Shown here piece by piece: positions 25,664 through 33,960 of a stretch of 64,000 bases of DNA; position 1 is the first letter of the stretch, and every line of letters starts with the position of its first letter. This DNA comes from Devosia sediminis (GTDB lineage: Bacteria > Pseudomonadota > Alphaproteobacteria > Rhizobiales > Devosiaceae), in NCBI RefSeq assembly GCF_016411825.1, contig NZ_JAEKMH010000001.1, positions 248,001-312,000 on the forward strand. The letters are read 5' to 3'. The notes beneath the pieces were generated by a model. It was not told the DNA's origin and ran no database searches. It worked only from the letters and a program-made list of their open reading frames with translations. The position numbers and the translations under genes were made by a program.

Positions 25664-25864
25664 TCAATGCTTGGTCTGGTTTCCCAGATCGTCCACATCG
25701 ACGATGCGTTCCTTGATGCGCTCGACCATTTCGGGGCGCACTTCGGTTTCGCCATTGAAATTTCGCATGTTTTCCACGGCGCGGCGGACCACTTCGGCCT
25801 CGCTTTCGGCTTCGGCGCGCCAGGTGGAGCCGGGGATGAGCGTACCGGAATCAAAGCGTTTCAT
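25664..25864 (-). CDS. Small conserved-looking protein, 66 residues
   Basis: A 66-residue, acidic, mostly helical protein starting MKRFDSGTLIPGS, without signal peptide or membrane segment; AEVVRRAVENMR and PEMVERIKERIVD look like two amphipathic helices. AAGGAGG lies ten bases before the ATG and an excellent terminator follows the stop, so it is clearly expressed as its own unit. Function is unknown; helix spacing would allow a small DNA- or protein-binding role, but no motif proves it. Confidence 0.8.
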   Translation of the reverse strand: MKRFDSGTLIPGSTWRAEAESEAEVVRRAVENMRNFNGETEVRPEMVERIKERIVDVDDLGNQTKH

Positions 25865-25933
25865 CGCGAAACCTCCTTTGTCTCTCGCAATGCACTGTCT
25901 GACCGAACGCAGCCCATATGGGGATCGTTCCGA

Positions 25934-27070
25934 TCATTCTTCGGGAAAGATGCCGATGTCGGACAGGCCTTCGATCCAGGTTGCGCCGTCGCGACGGATG
26001 ACCTTGCGCGGCACGATGCCGGTTTCCTCGGCGATGGCCTCGGCCAGCGGAACCGAGTGGGTGACAACCCAGACCTGGCTGCGGGTGGCGGCGCGGGCAA
26101 TGGCCCGGGCGAGGGCCGGCAGCAGGTCCGGATGCAGCGAGGTTTCCGGCTCGTTGAGGGCGATGAAGGGCGGCAGCCGATAGGCTAGGAGGGCGCCGAG
26201 CAGCGCCAGGAATTGCAGCGTCCCGTCCGAAAGTTCGGCAGCGCCGAAGGCGCGCTGCGGCACTTCCGGAAAAATCATCGAAAAGCTGGCATCGCGGCCT
26301 GGCGGAGGAATTTGCAGCCGGGCGCCAGGAAAAGCCTGGTCGACGGCCGCGTCGAGGTCGCCCGTGTCACCGCGGATGTGCTTGAGCGTCGCCAGCACGG
26401 CGCCGAGATTGCCGCCATCGGCATCGAGCGTCGGCGCCGTCACCGCCAGCGACGGCCGGCGCAGGGGAGAACCGGCATCGGTGCGAAAGCCATGATAGAA
26501 ACGCCAGCTCGACAGCAGGTGCCTGACGGCATCGAGCTCGGGCAGGGTGCCGCGCAGGGCCGAGAGGGCGGTTTCGCTGGCCAGCAACGGCTGATCGAGC
26601 TGCCGCAGGCGGCCGCTTTCATCGCGATACCAGGCGGCCGGACCCTTGCGCTCGAGCAGGGTGACGCTGCGGCGCCCCGGCAGCACGAGGCTTTCCGACT
26701 TTATCTGCGGTTCTTCTGAAAAGACGGCCTGGTAGCGGCTGTCGCCGAAGCCGACCTCGACTGCGTAGCGCGGGACAAAAGCCGCCTCGTCGTCCCCGGG
26801 CAGAATGGTGTCGAGCCCGACTTCGAAATTGAGGCGCGGCTGCTCATGGCTCTTGCGCGGCCCGGCCCACATGGCCGAGGCGAGGCCGCCTTCGCGCGCC
26901 AGGTTCAGCGCCAGTTCGCCCGTGGCGGCGGCATGGACCATTTCCAAGGCCCGATAGAGATTGGTCTTGCCCACGCCATTGCCGCCGACCAGCACGGTAA
27001 GGCGCCTGAGCGGAAAGCGGATCGACCGGATCGAGCGGTAGAAGGAGATGTCGAGATCGGTGAGGGACAT
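25934..27070 (-). CDS. AAA family ATPase (RecF/SMC-like, AAA_21)
   Basis: A 378-residue ATPase with the layout of short RecF/OLD-like proteins: Walker A VGGNGVGKTN near residue 29, a central region of about 200 residues, signature-like ELSDGTLQFLALLGALL, and Walker B with D-loop in IALNEPETSLHPDLLP followed by VWVVTHS (H-loop). There is no nuclease or TOPRIM domain. Proteins like this are often the ATPase half of defence or repair systems, but no partner nuclease is adjacent here. Confidence 0.85.
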   Translation of the reverse strand: MSLTDLDISFYRSIRSIRFPLRRLTVLVGGNGVGKTNLYRALEMVHAAATGELALNLAREGGLASAMWAGPRKSHEQPRLNFEVGLDTILPGDDEAAFVPRYAVEVGFGDSRYQAVFSEEPQIKSESLVLPGRRSVTLLERKGPAAWYRDESGRLRQLDQPLLASETALSALRGTLPELDAVRHLLSSWRFYHGFRTDAGSPLRRPSLAVTAPTLDADGGNLGAVLATLKHIRGDTGDLDAAVDQAFPGARLQIPPPGRDASFSMIFPEVPQRAFGAAELSDGTLQFLALLGALLAYRLPPFIALNEPETSLHPDLLPALARAIARAATRSQVWVVTHSVPLAEAIAEETGIVPRKVIRRDGATWIEGLSDIGIFPEE

Positions 27071-27111
27071 GCGGGGAGTGTAAGCGGCTCAGGAATGCCG
27101 CGCTAGCTCCG

Positions 27112-27235
27112 GCCTACCCCCACCCGACCTCCCCCTGAAGGAGGGGGAGGGGTGACACCGAGAATGCGCCAATGTTCCGGCGAACGCAGAGAGGTTCCTC
27201 CCCCTACTCAGGGGGAGGCTAGGTGGGGGTACCCG
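27112..27235. repeat. Extragenic palindrome, cctccccct type
   Basis: Opens with cctacccccacccgacctccccctgaagg and ends with tccccctactcagggggaggctaggtgggggta, an imperfect inverted repeat of the same family as 8454-8589. It fills the gap between hemF and the AAA ATPase gene. Confidence 0.6.
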
Positions 27236-27241
27236 ATGCCT

Positions 27242-28114
27242 TCACGGCCACTTCACCGCAGGAGGCATCGACGAAAGGATCGAGTTGACGTTGCCGCCGG
27301 TCTTCAAGCCGAAGGTCGTGCCTCGGTCATAGAGCAGGTTGAATTCGACATAGCGGCCGCGGCGGACCAGTTGCTCGTCGCGTTCGGCTTCGGTCCACGG
27401 CTTCTCGAAATTGCGACGCACCAGTGCCGGATAGATGCCGAGGAAAGCCTCGCCAACCGCCTTCGTGAAGGCAAAGTCGGCGTCCCAGTCGCCGGAATTG
27501 AAGTGGTCGTAGAAAATGCCGCCAATGCCCCGCGGCTCGTTGCGATGGGGCAGGAAGAAATACTCGTCGCACCAGGCCTTGAGCCGCGCATAGTCGACGC
27601 CAGGGCGTCCGTCGCAGGCCGCCTCCATGGCGGCGTGGAAATCCACCGTGTCGGGATCGGCCTGGGTGCGGCGGGCATCAAGCACCGGGGTCAGGTCGGC
27701 GCCGCCGCCCCACCACTGCTTGCCGGTGACGATCATCCGGGTGTTCATGTGCACGGCCGGGACGTGCGGGTTCCAGGGGTGGATGATGAGCGAGATGCCC
27801 GAGCTCCAGAATGCGGTGCCCGCTTCGGTGCCCGGCATCTGCCGCGCGAACTCTTCGGAGAAATTGCCGTGCACGGTCGAAATATGGACGCCGGCCTTCT
27901 CGAAGACGCGGCCATGCAGCATCGACATTTCGCCGCCGCCTCCGGCCGCCCGATCCCACGGGGTGCGCTCGAACCGGCCCGGCGCCATCCCGGCATTGGG
28001 ACCGCTCACCTCCCCCTCGATGGCCTCGAGTTCGGCGCAGATGCGGTCGCGCAGGGCGCGGAACCAGGCGCTGGCGGTGGACTTCTTGGTGTCGATGTCG
28101 GCGGGAAGGGTCAT
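27242..28114 (-). CDS. hemF: Oxygen-dependent coproporphyrinogen III oxidase
   Basis: A 290-residue enzyme of haem synthesis that decarboxylates coproporphyrinogen III to protoporphyrinogen IX using O2. Characteristic segments: [36 protein letters not shown] (active-site histidines), [21 protein letters not shown], and [17 protein letters not shown]. Length is normal. It follows trmL on the same strand with an 18-base gap, so both probably share a promoter next to petABC, which makes haem-containing products. Confidence 0.95.
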   Translation of the reverse strand: MTLPADIDTKKSTASAWFRALRDRICAELEAIEGEVSGPNAGMAPGRFERTPWDRAAGGGGEMSMLHGRVFEKAGVHISTVHGNFSEEFARQMPGTEAGTAFWSSGISLIIHPWNPHVPAVHMNTRMIVTGKQWWGGGADLTPVLDARRTQADPDTVDFHAAMEAACDGRPGVDYARLKAWCDEYFFLPHRNEPRGIGGIFYDHFNSGDWDADFAFTKAVGEAFLGIYPALVRRNFEKPWTEAERDEQLVRRGRYVEFNLLYDRGTTFGLKTGGNVNSILSSMPPAVKWP

Positions 28115-28132
28115 GGTGGGGGAAATGGACCT

Positions 28133-28603
28133 TCAGGTCAGATCTGTAAAGTGGTGCGTCTGTCGCAAGGCCTCTCCCAATACCATGCCGGCAGCGAGGG
28201 CCACATTGATCGAGCGCAAGCCTTCGCGCATGGGGATGCGCAGCCGGAGGTCGCAGATGTCCGCCACAGTATCCGGCACGCCGGCGCTTTCGCGACCCAG
28301 AAGCAGGATGTCGTTCGCGCCAAAGGCCGCGCCGTAAGCCGACTCGCTGGCCTTGGTGGTGAGGAGGGCGAGACGCCGTCCTTCCGCGCGGCGCCAGGCG
28401 TCGAAGGCGGCAAAGCTCGCATGTTCGACCAGCGCCGCCTTGTCGATATAGTCCATGCCTGATCGAGCCAGGTTGCGGTCGGTGAGGGCAAAGCCGGCCG
28501 GATGGATCACGTGGACGGCGACTCCGAGGCAGGCGCCGAGCCGCAACAGGGTGCCGGTATTGGCCGCGATATCGGGCTGGTAGAGCGCGAGGGCGATGGT
28601 CAA
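28133..28603 (-). CDS. trmL: tRNA (cytidine(34)-2'-O)-methyltransferase TrmL
   Basis: A 156-residue SPOUT methyltransferase that 2'-O-methylates the wobble base of tRNA-Leu. The N-terminal LALYQPDIAANTGTLLRL and the knotted C-terminal part (ILLLGRESAGVP, then RIPMREGLRSINVALAAGMV) match TrmL. The start is taken as TTG at 28603, with GGAG nine bases upstream; this gives the usual family length, while GTG at 28621 or the longer frame would add a tail without homology. Confidence 0.88.
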   Translation of the reverse strand: MTIALALYQPDIAANTGTLLRLGACLGVAVHVIHPAGFALTDRNLARSGMDYIDKAALVEHASFAAFDAWRRAEGRRLALLTTKASESAYGAAFGANDILLLGRESAGVPDTVADICDLRLRIPMREGLRSINVALAAGMVLGEALRQTHHFTDLT

Positions 28604-28671
28604 GGCTGTTTGCTCCAGCACACATAAAATCCCGGAAATCGGGGATTGAGCGGGTATAGTGTCGCAGTTTG

Positions 28672-28715
28672 GCGCTGTCACGGTTCGCGCACTGGACAAG
28701 TTCCTGTGACAGTGC
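28672..28715. promoter_or_regulatory. Inverted repeat upstream of petA
   Basis: Arms GCGCTGTCAC (28672-28681) and GTGACAGTGC (28706-28715) pair with one G-T wobble across a 24-base spacer. It lies about 120 bases before petA in the 227-base gap to the divergent trmL. It could be a two-site operator or a leader hairpin; no regulator is known from the sequence. Confidence 0.4.
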
Positions 28716-28830
28716 AAAAAGGACCTTACCTGACGGGCCGCTTGAGGGCGCACGGCGGTCGATTCTGCTTATGTGGACGACCGGGCCGGTGCCGGTTCCG
28801 TCAAATATGCATGTTACGGGGATACGGACC

Positions 28831-29358
28831 TTGGCCACGCAAGCAGAACATTCATCCACCAACCGGCGCGACTTTCTTTATGTCGCTACCGGCGCCGTCG
28901 GCGCGGTCGGCGCTGCCGCCGTGGTCTGGCCGCTGATCAATCAGCTCAACCCCGACGCTTCGACCCTGGCGCTGGCCAGCATCGAATTCGACGTCAGTGC
29001 GATCCCGGAAGGGCAGTCGGTCACCATCATGTGGCGCGGCCTGCCGGTCTTCGTGCGCCACCGCACGACCGCGGAAATTGAGGAAGCAAGAGCGGTTCCG
29101 CTCAGCGACCTCAAGGATCCCGAGACCGATGCGCAGCGTATCAAGGAAGGCCACGACCAGTGGCTGGTGATGATCGCCAACTGCACCCATCTGGGCTGCA
29201 TCCCTGTCGGCGAGGCGGGCGATTTCGATGGCTGGTTCTGCCCCTGCCACGGCTCGCACTACGACTCTGCCGGCCGTATCCGTCGCGGTCCCGCGCCCAA
29301 GAACCTGGTCGTGCCGCCTTATGAATTCGTCAGCGATACGCTGATCCAGATCGGTTAG
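28831..29358 (+). CDS. petA: Ubiquinol-cytochrome c reductase iron-sulfur subunit (Rieske protein)
   Basis: A 175-residue Rieske protein of the bc1 complex. Tat-type N-terminus with [15 protein letters not shown] and one membrane anchor; the [2Fe-2S] ligands are in CTHLGC and CPCHGSHYD. It carries electrons from ubiquinol to cytochrome c1 in the periplasm. The start is a TTG at 28831 ([14 protein letters not shown]), close to where rhizobial homologues begin; an ATG at 28807 would add eight residues. It is the first gene of petABC, 14 bases before petB. Confidence 0.93.
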   Translation: MATQAEHSSTNRRDFLYVATGAVGAVGAAAVVWPLINQLNPDASTLALASIEFDVSAIPEGQSVTIMWRGLPVFVRHRTTAEIEEARAVPLSDLKDPETDAQRIKEGHDQWLVMIANCTHLGCIPVGEAGDFDGWFCPCHGSHYDSAGRIRRGPAPKNLVVPPYEFVSDTLIQIG

Positions 29359-29372
29359 TGGGGGCTTTTCCG

Positions 29373-30623
29373 ATGTCCGAACATTCTACCTACACTCCCG
29401 GAACTGCCGTCGAGAAGTGGCTCGATGACCGCCTGCCGGTCATCCGTTTCGCCAAAGAACACTTGATGGACTTCCCCACGCCGAAGAACCTCAACTACTG
29501 GTGGACCTTCGGCGCCATCCTCGTGATGTGCCTCGGCGTGCAGATCGTCACCGGCGTCATCCTCGCCATGCACTACACCCCGCATGTCGACCTGGCCTTC
29601 AACGCAGTGGAGCACATCCGCCGCGACGTGAACGGCGGCCGCATCATCCAGGCCACCCACGCCGTGGGCGCCTCGATGTTCTTCGTGGCTCTCTACATCC
29701 ACATGTTCCGTGGCCTCTTCTACGGCTCTTACAAGGCGCCGCGCGAGATCATCTGGATCCTGGGCGTCCTGATCTTCATCCTGACCGTCGCCACCGCTTT
29801 CATGGGCTACATCCTGCCCTGGGGCCAGATGTCCTTCTGGGGTGCCACGGTTATCTCGAACATCTTCTCGGCCATTCCGGTGGTAGGCGAGAACATCAAG
29901 CAGCTCGTGCTCGGCGGCTTTGCCGTCGGCAACCCGACGCTCAACCGCTTCTTCTCGCTGCACTACCTGCTGCCCTTCGTGATCGCCGCCATTGTCGGCC
30001 TCCACATCTGGGCCCTGCACGTCCCGGGCAACAACAACCCGATCGGCGTCGAAGTGAAGGAAAGCCGCGACACCGTTCCCTTCCATCCGTACTATACGAT
30101 GAAGGACCTGTTCGCGATGGTGCTGTTCATGATCCCGTTCGCGTGGTTCGTGTTCTTCGCCCCCGACATCCTGGGCCACCCCGACAACTACATCATGGCC
30201 AACAGCCAGGTGACGCCGGCCCACATCGTGCCGGAATGGTACCTCTTGCCGTTCTACACGATCCTGCGCGCCATCGACTTCAACGTGCTGTTCATCGACT
30301 CCAAGCTCGGCGGCGTCATCGCCATGGGCGGCGCGCTGGTCATGCTGCTGATCGTGCCGTGGCTCGATACGTCCAAGGTCCGCTCGGGCACGTTCCGCCC
30401 GCTGTTCAAGTGGTTCTTCGCGCTGTTCGCGATCAACTTCGTGGCCCTGACCTATCTGGGTGCGCAGCCGGCCGAGGGCATCTACACCGTGCTCGCCAAG
30501 GTCTGCACCGCCTACTACTTCCTCTACTTCCTGGTCATCCTGCCGGTCCTGTCGCGTATCGAAACGCCCAAGCCGCTGCCGACCAGCATTTCCGAGAGCG
30601 TTCTCGGCAAGGCACACGCGTGA
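29373..30623 (+). CDS. petB: Cytochrome b of the bc1 complex
   Basis: A 416-residue cytochrome b with eight membrane helices. Haem-ligating histidines appear in [22 protein letters not shown] and [21 protein letters not shown]; the quinol-site PEWY motif is in [20 protein letters not shown] at 29373 is preceded by GGGGG at 29360-29364. The N-terminus is about ten residues longer than in mitochondria, usual for alphaproteobacteria. The gene ends 14 bases before petC. Confidence 0.96.
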   Translation: MSEHSTYTPGTAVEKWLDDRLPVIRFAKEHLMDFPTPKNLNYWWTFGAILVMCLGVQIVTGVILAMHYTPHVDLAFNAVEHIRRDVNGGRIIQATHAVGASMFFVALYIHMFRGLFYGSYKAPREIIWILGVLIFILTVATAFMGYILPWGQMSFWGATVISNIFSAIPVVGENIKQLVLGGFAVGNPTLNRFFSLHYLLPFVIAAIVGLHIWALHVPGNNNPIGVEVKESRDTVPFHPYYTMKDLFAMVLFMIPFAWFVFFAPDILGHPDNYIMANSQVTPAHIVPEWYLLPFYTILRAIDFNVLFIDSKLGGVIAMGGALVMLLIVPWLDTSKVRSGTFRPLFKWFFALFAINFVALTYLGAQPAEGIYTVLAKVCTAYYFLYFLVILPVLSRIETPKPLPTSISESVLGKAHA

Positions 30624-30637
30624 CCGGGGCGAAAACC

Positions 30638-31492
30638 ATGTTCAAGACCAAGATCATCATCGCCGCCGTCGCTGCCATGGTTGGCCTTGCCAGCCTCCCC
30701 GCACAGGGCGCCGAAGGCGGCGCCCATGTCGAACGGCAGAACTGGAGCTTCGCGGGTATCTTCGGAACCTACGACCAGAACCAGCTGCAGCGCGGCTTCC
30801 AGGTTTTCCGTGAGGTCTGCGCCAGTTGCCATGGCGCCAACCTGATGGCGTTCCGCAATCTCAGCGAGCCGGGTGGCCCGAGCTTCTCGGAAGAGCAGGT
30901 CAAGGCGCTGGCCGCCGAGTTCGAAATCGCCGACGCGACCGCCGAAGGCGGGGTGCGTGCCGGTGTGGCTGCCGACCGCTGGCCGTCGCCCTTCGCCAAT
31001 GACCAGGAAGCCCGCGACGCCAATGGCGGTTCGCTGCCGCCGGACTTTTCGGTGCTGGCCAAGGCCCGCGGTGTGACTGATCCGTTCCCGACCTGGGTGT
31101 TCAACTACTTCACCGGCTACCAGGAAGGCGGCGCGGACTATATCCACGCCCTGCTCAACGGCTACCACGAGGAAGTGCCGGAGACCGCTCCGGAAGGCTT
31201 CGAGCTGGCCGAAGGCAAATATTACAACGACTACTTCCCCGGTCACGCCATCGGCATGGCTCCGCCGCTGGCTGATGGTTCCGTGACCTATACGCCGGGC
31301 GAAGACGGCGTCACCGTTCCGGAAACGCTGGAACAGTATTCGACTGACGTCGCGGCTTTCATGATGTGGATGGCCGAGCCGCATCTGGTGGCGCGCAAGC
31401 AGACCGGCTTCGTCGTCCTCTTGTTCCTCGTGCTGTTCGCCGGCCTGATGTACGCCACCAAGCGCAAGCTTTGGGCTGGCATCGAGCACTGA
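30638..31492 (+). CDS. petC: Cytochrome c1 of the bc1 complex
   Basis: A 284-residue periplasmic cytochrome c1: a Sec signal ending SLPAQGAEG, haem site CASCH in FREVCASCHGANLMAF, the methionine ligand region around HAIGMAPPL, and a C-terminal membrane anchor (TGFVVLLFLVLFAGLMY). The ATG at 30638 is used; a GTG at 30620 overlaps the petB stop and would add six residues. It accepts electrons from the Rieske protein and is followed by two hairpins. Confidence 0.95.
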   Translation: MFKTKIIIAAVAAMVGLASLPAQGAEGGAHVERQNWSFAGIFGTYDQNQLQRGFQVFREVCASCHGANLMAFRNLSEPGGPSFSEEQVKALAAEFEIADATAEGGVRAGVAADRWPSPFANDQEARDANGGSLPPDFSVLAKARGVTDPFPTWVFNYFTGYQEGGADYIHALLNGYHEEVPETAPEGFELAEGKYYNDYFPGHAIGMAPPLADGSVTYTPGEDGVTVPETLEQYSTDVAAFMMWMAEPHLVARKQTGFVVLLFLVLFAGLMYATKRKLWAGIEH

Positions 31493-31508
31493 CTTCAGTC
31501 CCGAAGGG

Positions 31509-31533
31509 CAAATCTCTCCGGTGGAGAGATTTG
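31509..31533. terminator. Stem-loop after petC
   Basis: Perfect 11-base arms CAAATCTCTCC and GGAGAGATTTG enclose a GGT loop, 17 bases after the petC stop. There is no T-run, so it may protect the 3' end of the petABC message more than terminate it. Confidence 0.55.
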
Positions 31534-31588
31534 ATGAAGTCAGGCCCGGAGAGCTACGCTCGCAGGGCATGCACCGACCAAGACTTTG

Positions 31589-31616
31589 AAGGGGCCCAAT
31601 CGGGCCCCTTTACCTT
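31589..31616 (+). terminator. Terminator-like hairpin after petABC
   Basis: Nine-base arms AAGGGGCCC (31589-31597) and GGGCCCCTT (31602-31610) close an AATC loop, followed by TACCTTGT. This is the likely main terminator of petABC, although the T-run is broken. Confidence 0.65.
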
Positions 31617-31720
31617 GTCGCTATCGCAATCAATTGCGCCGCCGCGACGCTCCGCCCTCTTGCCTTTGCCCGGACCAATCGCGATATTGCGCACAGTCCG
31701 GATCGTTGAAAGAAACCGCG

Positions 31721-31915
31721 ATGTCCGCCGTTCGCCTTGCCGTTACCATGGTCAGCACCGCCATCGCCGTGAGCCGCCATCCGGTGGTGCGCGCCGGCGT
31801 GCAGGCCGTCGTCAACAATCCCAAGGCGCGCGAGACGGCGATCATCACGACGCGCAACGTCGCCTATAATGCCGGCGTCATCGCCCGGCATGTGCTGGGC
31901 CGGAACAAGCCCTGA
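31721..31915 (+). CDS. Small hypothetical protein, 64 residues
   Basis: A 64-residue basic protein, MSAVRLAVTMVSTAIAVSRHP, with an amphipathic or weakly hydrophobic N-terminal half and a C-terminal VLGRNKP. No family is recognised. The ATG at 31721 has only a weak GAAAG upstream. It is placed 27 bases before apt and may be co-transcribed with it. Confidence 0.55.
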   Translation: MSAVRLAVTMVSTAIAVSRHPVVRAGVQAVVNNPKARETAIITTRNVAYNAGVIARHVLGRNKP

Positions 31916-31942
31916 TCTCTTCCTGAACTGACAAGGCCATCG

Positions 31943-32476
31943 ATGTCGCTCGACCTGAAGTCGCTCGTCCGTACGATCCCGGATTATCCCAAGAAGGGCA
32001 TCCTGTTCCGGGACATCACCACGCTGATCGAGCATCCCGAGGGCTTTCGCGAGAGCGTCGAGCGCATTGCGGCTGCCTATCGGGGGCAGGGTGTGACCCA
32101 TGTGGCGGGCATCGAGGCGCGCGGTTTCATCTTCGGAGCCGGTGTCGCCATTGCGCTGGGCGCGGGCTTCGTGCCGGTTCGCAAGAAGGGCAAGCTGCCG
32201 GGCGAAACCATCGGGCAGAATTATGCCCTCGAATATGGCGTCGATACGATCGAGATCCATGCCGATGTGGTGGGCGCCGGAGACCGTGTGCTGCTGGTCG
32301 ATGACCTGATCGCCACCGGTGGCACCGCCATCGCCGCCGCCGGCCTGCTGCGCCGCACGGGCGCCGTCTGCGATGACGCTGCCTTCGTCATCGACCTGCC
32401 CGACATCGGCGGCGCCGCCAAGCTCAAGGCCGAGGGCGTGAAAGTCACCTCGCTGATGGCTTTCGAGGGTCACTGA
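31943..32476 (+). CDS. apt: Adenine phosphoribosyltransferase
   Basis: A 177-residue enzyme converting adenine and PRPP to AMP. The PRPP-binding motif is VLLVDDLIATGGTA, and GIEARGFIFGA plus the early RTIPDYPKKGILFRDIT are typical of Apt. Its length is normal. It competes for adenine with the adenine deaminase encoded at 10-12 kb. Confidence 0.95.
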   Translation: MSLDLKSLVRTIPDYPKKGILFRDITTLIEHPEGFRESVERIAAAYRGQGVTHVAGIEARGFIFGAGVAIALGAGFVPVRKKGKLPGETIGQNYALEYGVDTIEIHADVVGAGDRVLLVDDLIATGGTAIAAAGLLRRTGAVCDDAAFVIDLPDIGGAAKLKAEGVKVTSLMAFEGH

Positions 32477-32526
32477 GGGTCCAAACCCACCGGAGCGGCG
32501 GGGTGGCAGCATTCGCCCAATTCAAC

Positions 32527-32566
32527 TGAGCGTCATTCCCACGCAAGCGGGAACCCCTGTTCTCGA
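32527..32566. repeat. Short palindromic unit
   Basis: The sequence cgtcattcccacgcaagcgggaacccc forms a short hairpin of the extragenic-repeat type, between the convergent apt and GFA genes. Confidence 0.45.
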
Positions 32567-32571
32567 ATTGC

Positions 32572-32973
32572 CTACCATCCATTCCGGCCGTCGAGCGGCT
32601 CGATCTCGATCAATGACCAGTCCAGGTCGTCCACCAGGTTGAGGTTGACCTGGCAGGAGGTCATCTCCGGGATCGGCGCATCCTCACCGCCCCTGGGCGT
32701 GCCGTCGTCATTGTAAATGGCCGACCAGTCGATGCTCTCGCCCCAGGTATGCATGCCGCAGGTGCCGCAGAAGTGGTGCGAGCCGACCTTCGGGTCGGTG
32801 GAATAGTTGCGCTGATCGGCCGCCTGCAACACCTTGATATCGCGGATGGCGTAATAGGCCCAGACGGCGCCAGTGCGCTGGCAGAAAGTGCAGTTGCAGC
32901 GCGTGGCCTTGCGCGGGTGCTCGGGCAAGGCGATGCGGGTATTGCCACAATGGCAGGAGGCTATGACGGTCAT
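32572..32973 (-). CDS. GFA/CENP-V family zinc protein (copy 2)
   Basis: A 133-residue protein of the glutathione-dependent formaldehyde-activating (GFA)/CENP-V family. Zinc ligands are seen in SCHCGNTRIAL, RCNCTFCQRTGAVWAYY and HHFCGTCGMHTWG. It lies 11 bases downstream of a close paralogue in the same orientation. True formaldehyde chemistry is shown for few members, so function stays open. Confidence 0.87.
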   Translation of the reverse strand: MTVIASCHCGNTRIALPEHPRKATRCNCTFCQRTGAVWAYYAIRDIKVLQAADQRNYSTDPKVGSHHFCGTCGMHTWGESIDWSAIYNDDGTPRGGEDAPIPEMTSCQVNLNLVDDLDWSLIEIEPLDGRNGW

Positions 32974-32984
32974 CTTCCCGCTCC

Positions 32985-33383
32985 CTACCAGTTGCTGCGG
33001 CCGTCCATCTTCTCGACGGTCACGGCGCTCCAGTCGAGATCGTCCACGAGGTTGAGATTGACGCCATAGATACGCGCGGTCGGCATGGCATTGGCGTCGC
33101 CATTCTTCGGCGTGCCATCGGCATTGTACATCGATGCCCAGTCAGGACTGTCGCCCCAGGTGTGCATGCCGCAGGTGCCGCAGAAGTGGTGGATGTTGAG
33201 CCCGCTTTGCGAATAGGTCACGTCACGCTCCTTGGACAGGAACGTCAGTTCATCGGGCTTATAATAGGCCCAGACGGCGCCGGTGCGCTGGCAGAAACTG
33301 CAATTGCAGCTCTTGGCATGCGTCGGCTGCGCGGGCAGGGCGATCTTGGTCGCCCCACAATGGCAGGACAGGGTGACGGTCAT
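32985..33383 (-). CDS. GFA/CENP-V family zinc protein (copy 1)
   Basis: A 132-residue paralogue of the downstream gene, sharing CNCSFCQRTGAVWAYY, HHFCGTCGMHTWG and the C-terminal VNLNLVDDLDWS, with all expected zinc cysteines. The two genes are a tandem duplication that has diverged mostly in the loop after the second zinc site and before the third. It is followed in the operon by copy 2; the VOC gene lies 67 bases upstream on the same strand. Confidence 0.87.
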   Translation of the reverse strand: MTVTLSCHCGATKIALPAQPTHAKSCNCSFCQRTGAVWAYYKPDELTFLSKERDVTYSQSGLNIHHFCGTCGMHTWGDSPDWASMYNADGTPKNGDANAMPTARIYGVNLNLVDDLDWSAVTVEKMDGRSNW

Positions 33384-33450
33384 GTCGGAACTCCTTCTGG
33401 CGATTGAACTCAGAATGAGCCGGTGAGCTGACAGCCTATGTCAGCACCAT

Positions 33451-33861
33451 TCAGGCGGCCTGTACGACGTTTTGCGCGAGCGTGTCCTGGCTCTTGTCGA
33501 CCAGGCAGAACTGGTTGCCCTCGGGGTCGCGCATCAGCGTATAGGTGGGCAGGACCCGATCGACGCTGGCGCCGGCATCCTTGAGACGGGAGACTTCGCT
33601 GGCACGGTCGGCCACTTCGACGTCGAAATGCACACGGTTGTTGTCGGGCCGCTGGCCATCGACATTCTGGAAGCAGATGGAAGGGCCGGGGCCATCGATC
33701 ATGACCGTGGTCGGCCCTTCGGGCTCCAGCCCCAATGCCGCGCTGATGGCGTCGGTGACGCCGGTTTCGCGCACTGCATAGCCCTCGAGCAGTTCCGCCC
33801 AGAAGGGGGCGAGGACAGCCGGCTCGGCACAGTCAAAGACGATTTCGTGGATGGCTCCCAT
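33451..33861 (-). CDS. VOC superfamily (glyoxalase-like) protein
   Basis: A 136-residue protein with a glyoxalase-like fold: EIVFDCAEPAVLAPFWAELLEGY at the N-terminus, then RVHFDVEVAD and YTLMRDPEGNQFCLV, the pattern of the VOC family (Glyoxalase_6 type). AAGGAG lies nine bases before the ATG at 33861; an upstream in-frame ATG at 33912 has no site. Substrate unknown. Confidence 0.85.
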   Translation of the reverse strand: MGAIHEIVFDCAEPAVLAPFWAELLEGYAVRETGVTDAISAALGLEPEGPTTVMIDGPGPSICFQNVDGQRPDNNRVHFDVEVADRASEVSRLKDAGASVDRVLPTYTLMRDPEGNQFCLVDKSQDTLAQNVVQAA

Positions 33862-33960
33862 TTGGCCTGTCTCCTTGTCGTTTGCCAATTCGTTAACTGG
33901 CAATTGCGGCAAGAAAGGTGCGGGCCCGGCACCATGGCCGGACCCGCTGGAACAAGCGCT

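Noticed and set aside
25934-27070. Two-gene defence system around the AAA ATPase
   Set aside because: The ATPase resembles those in such systems, but neighbours are hemF and a small unrelated gene; no nuclease or toxin partner is present.
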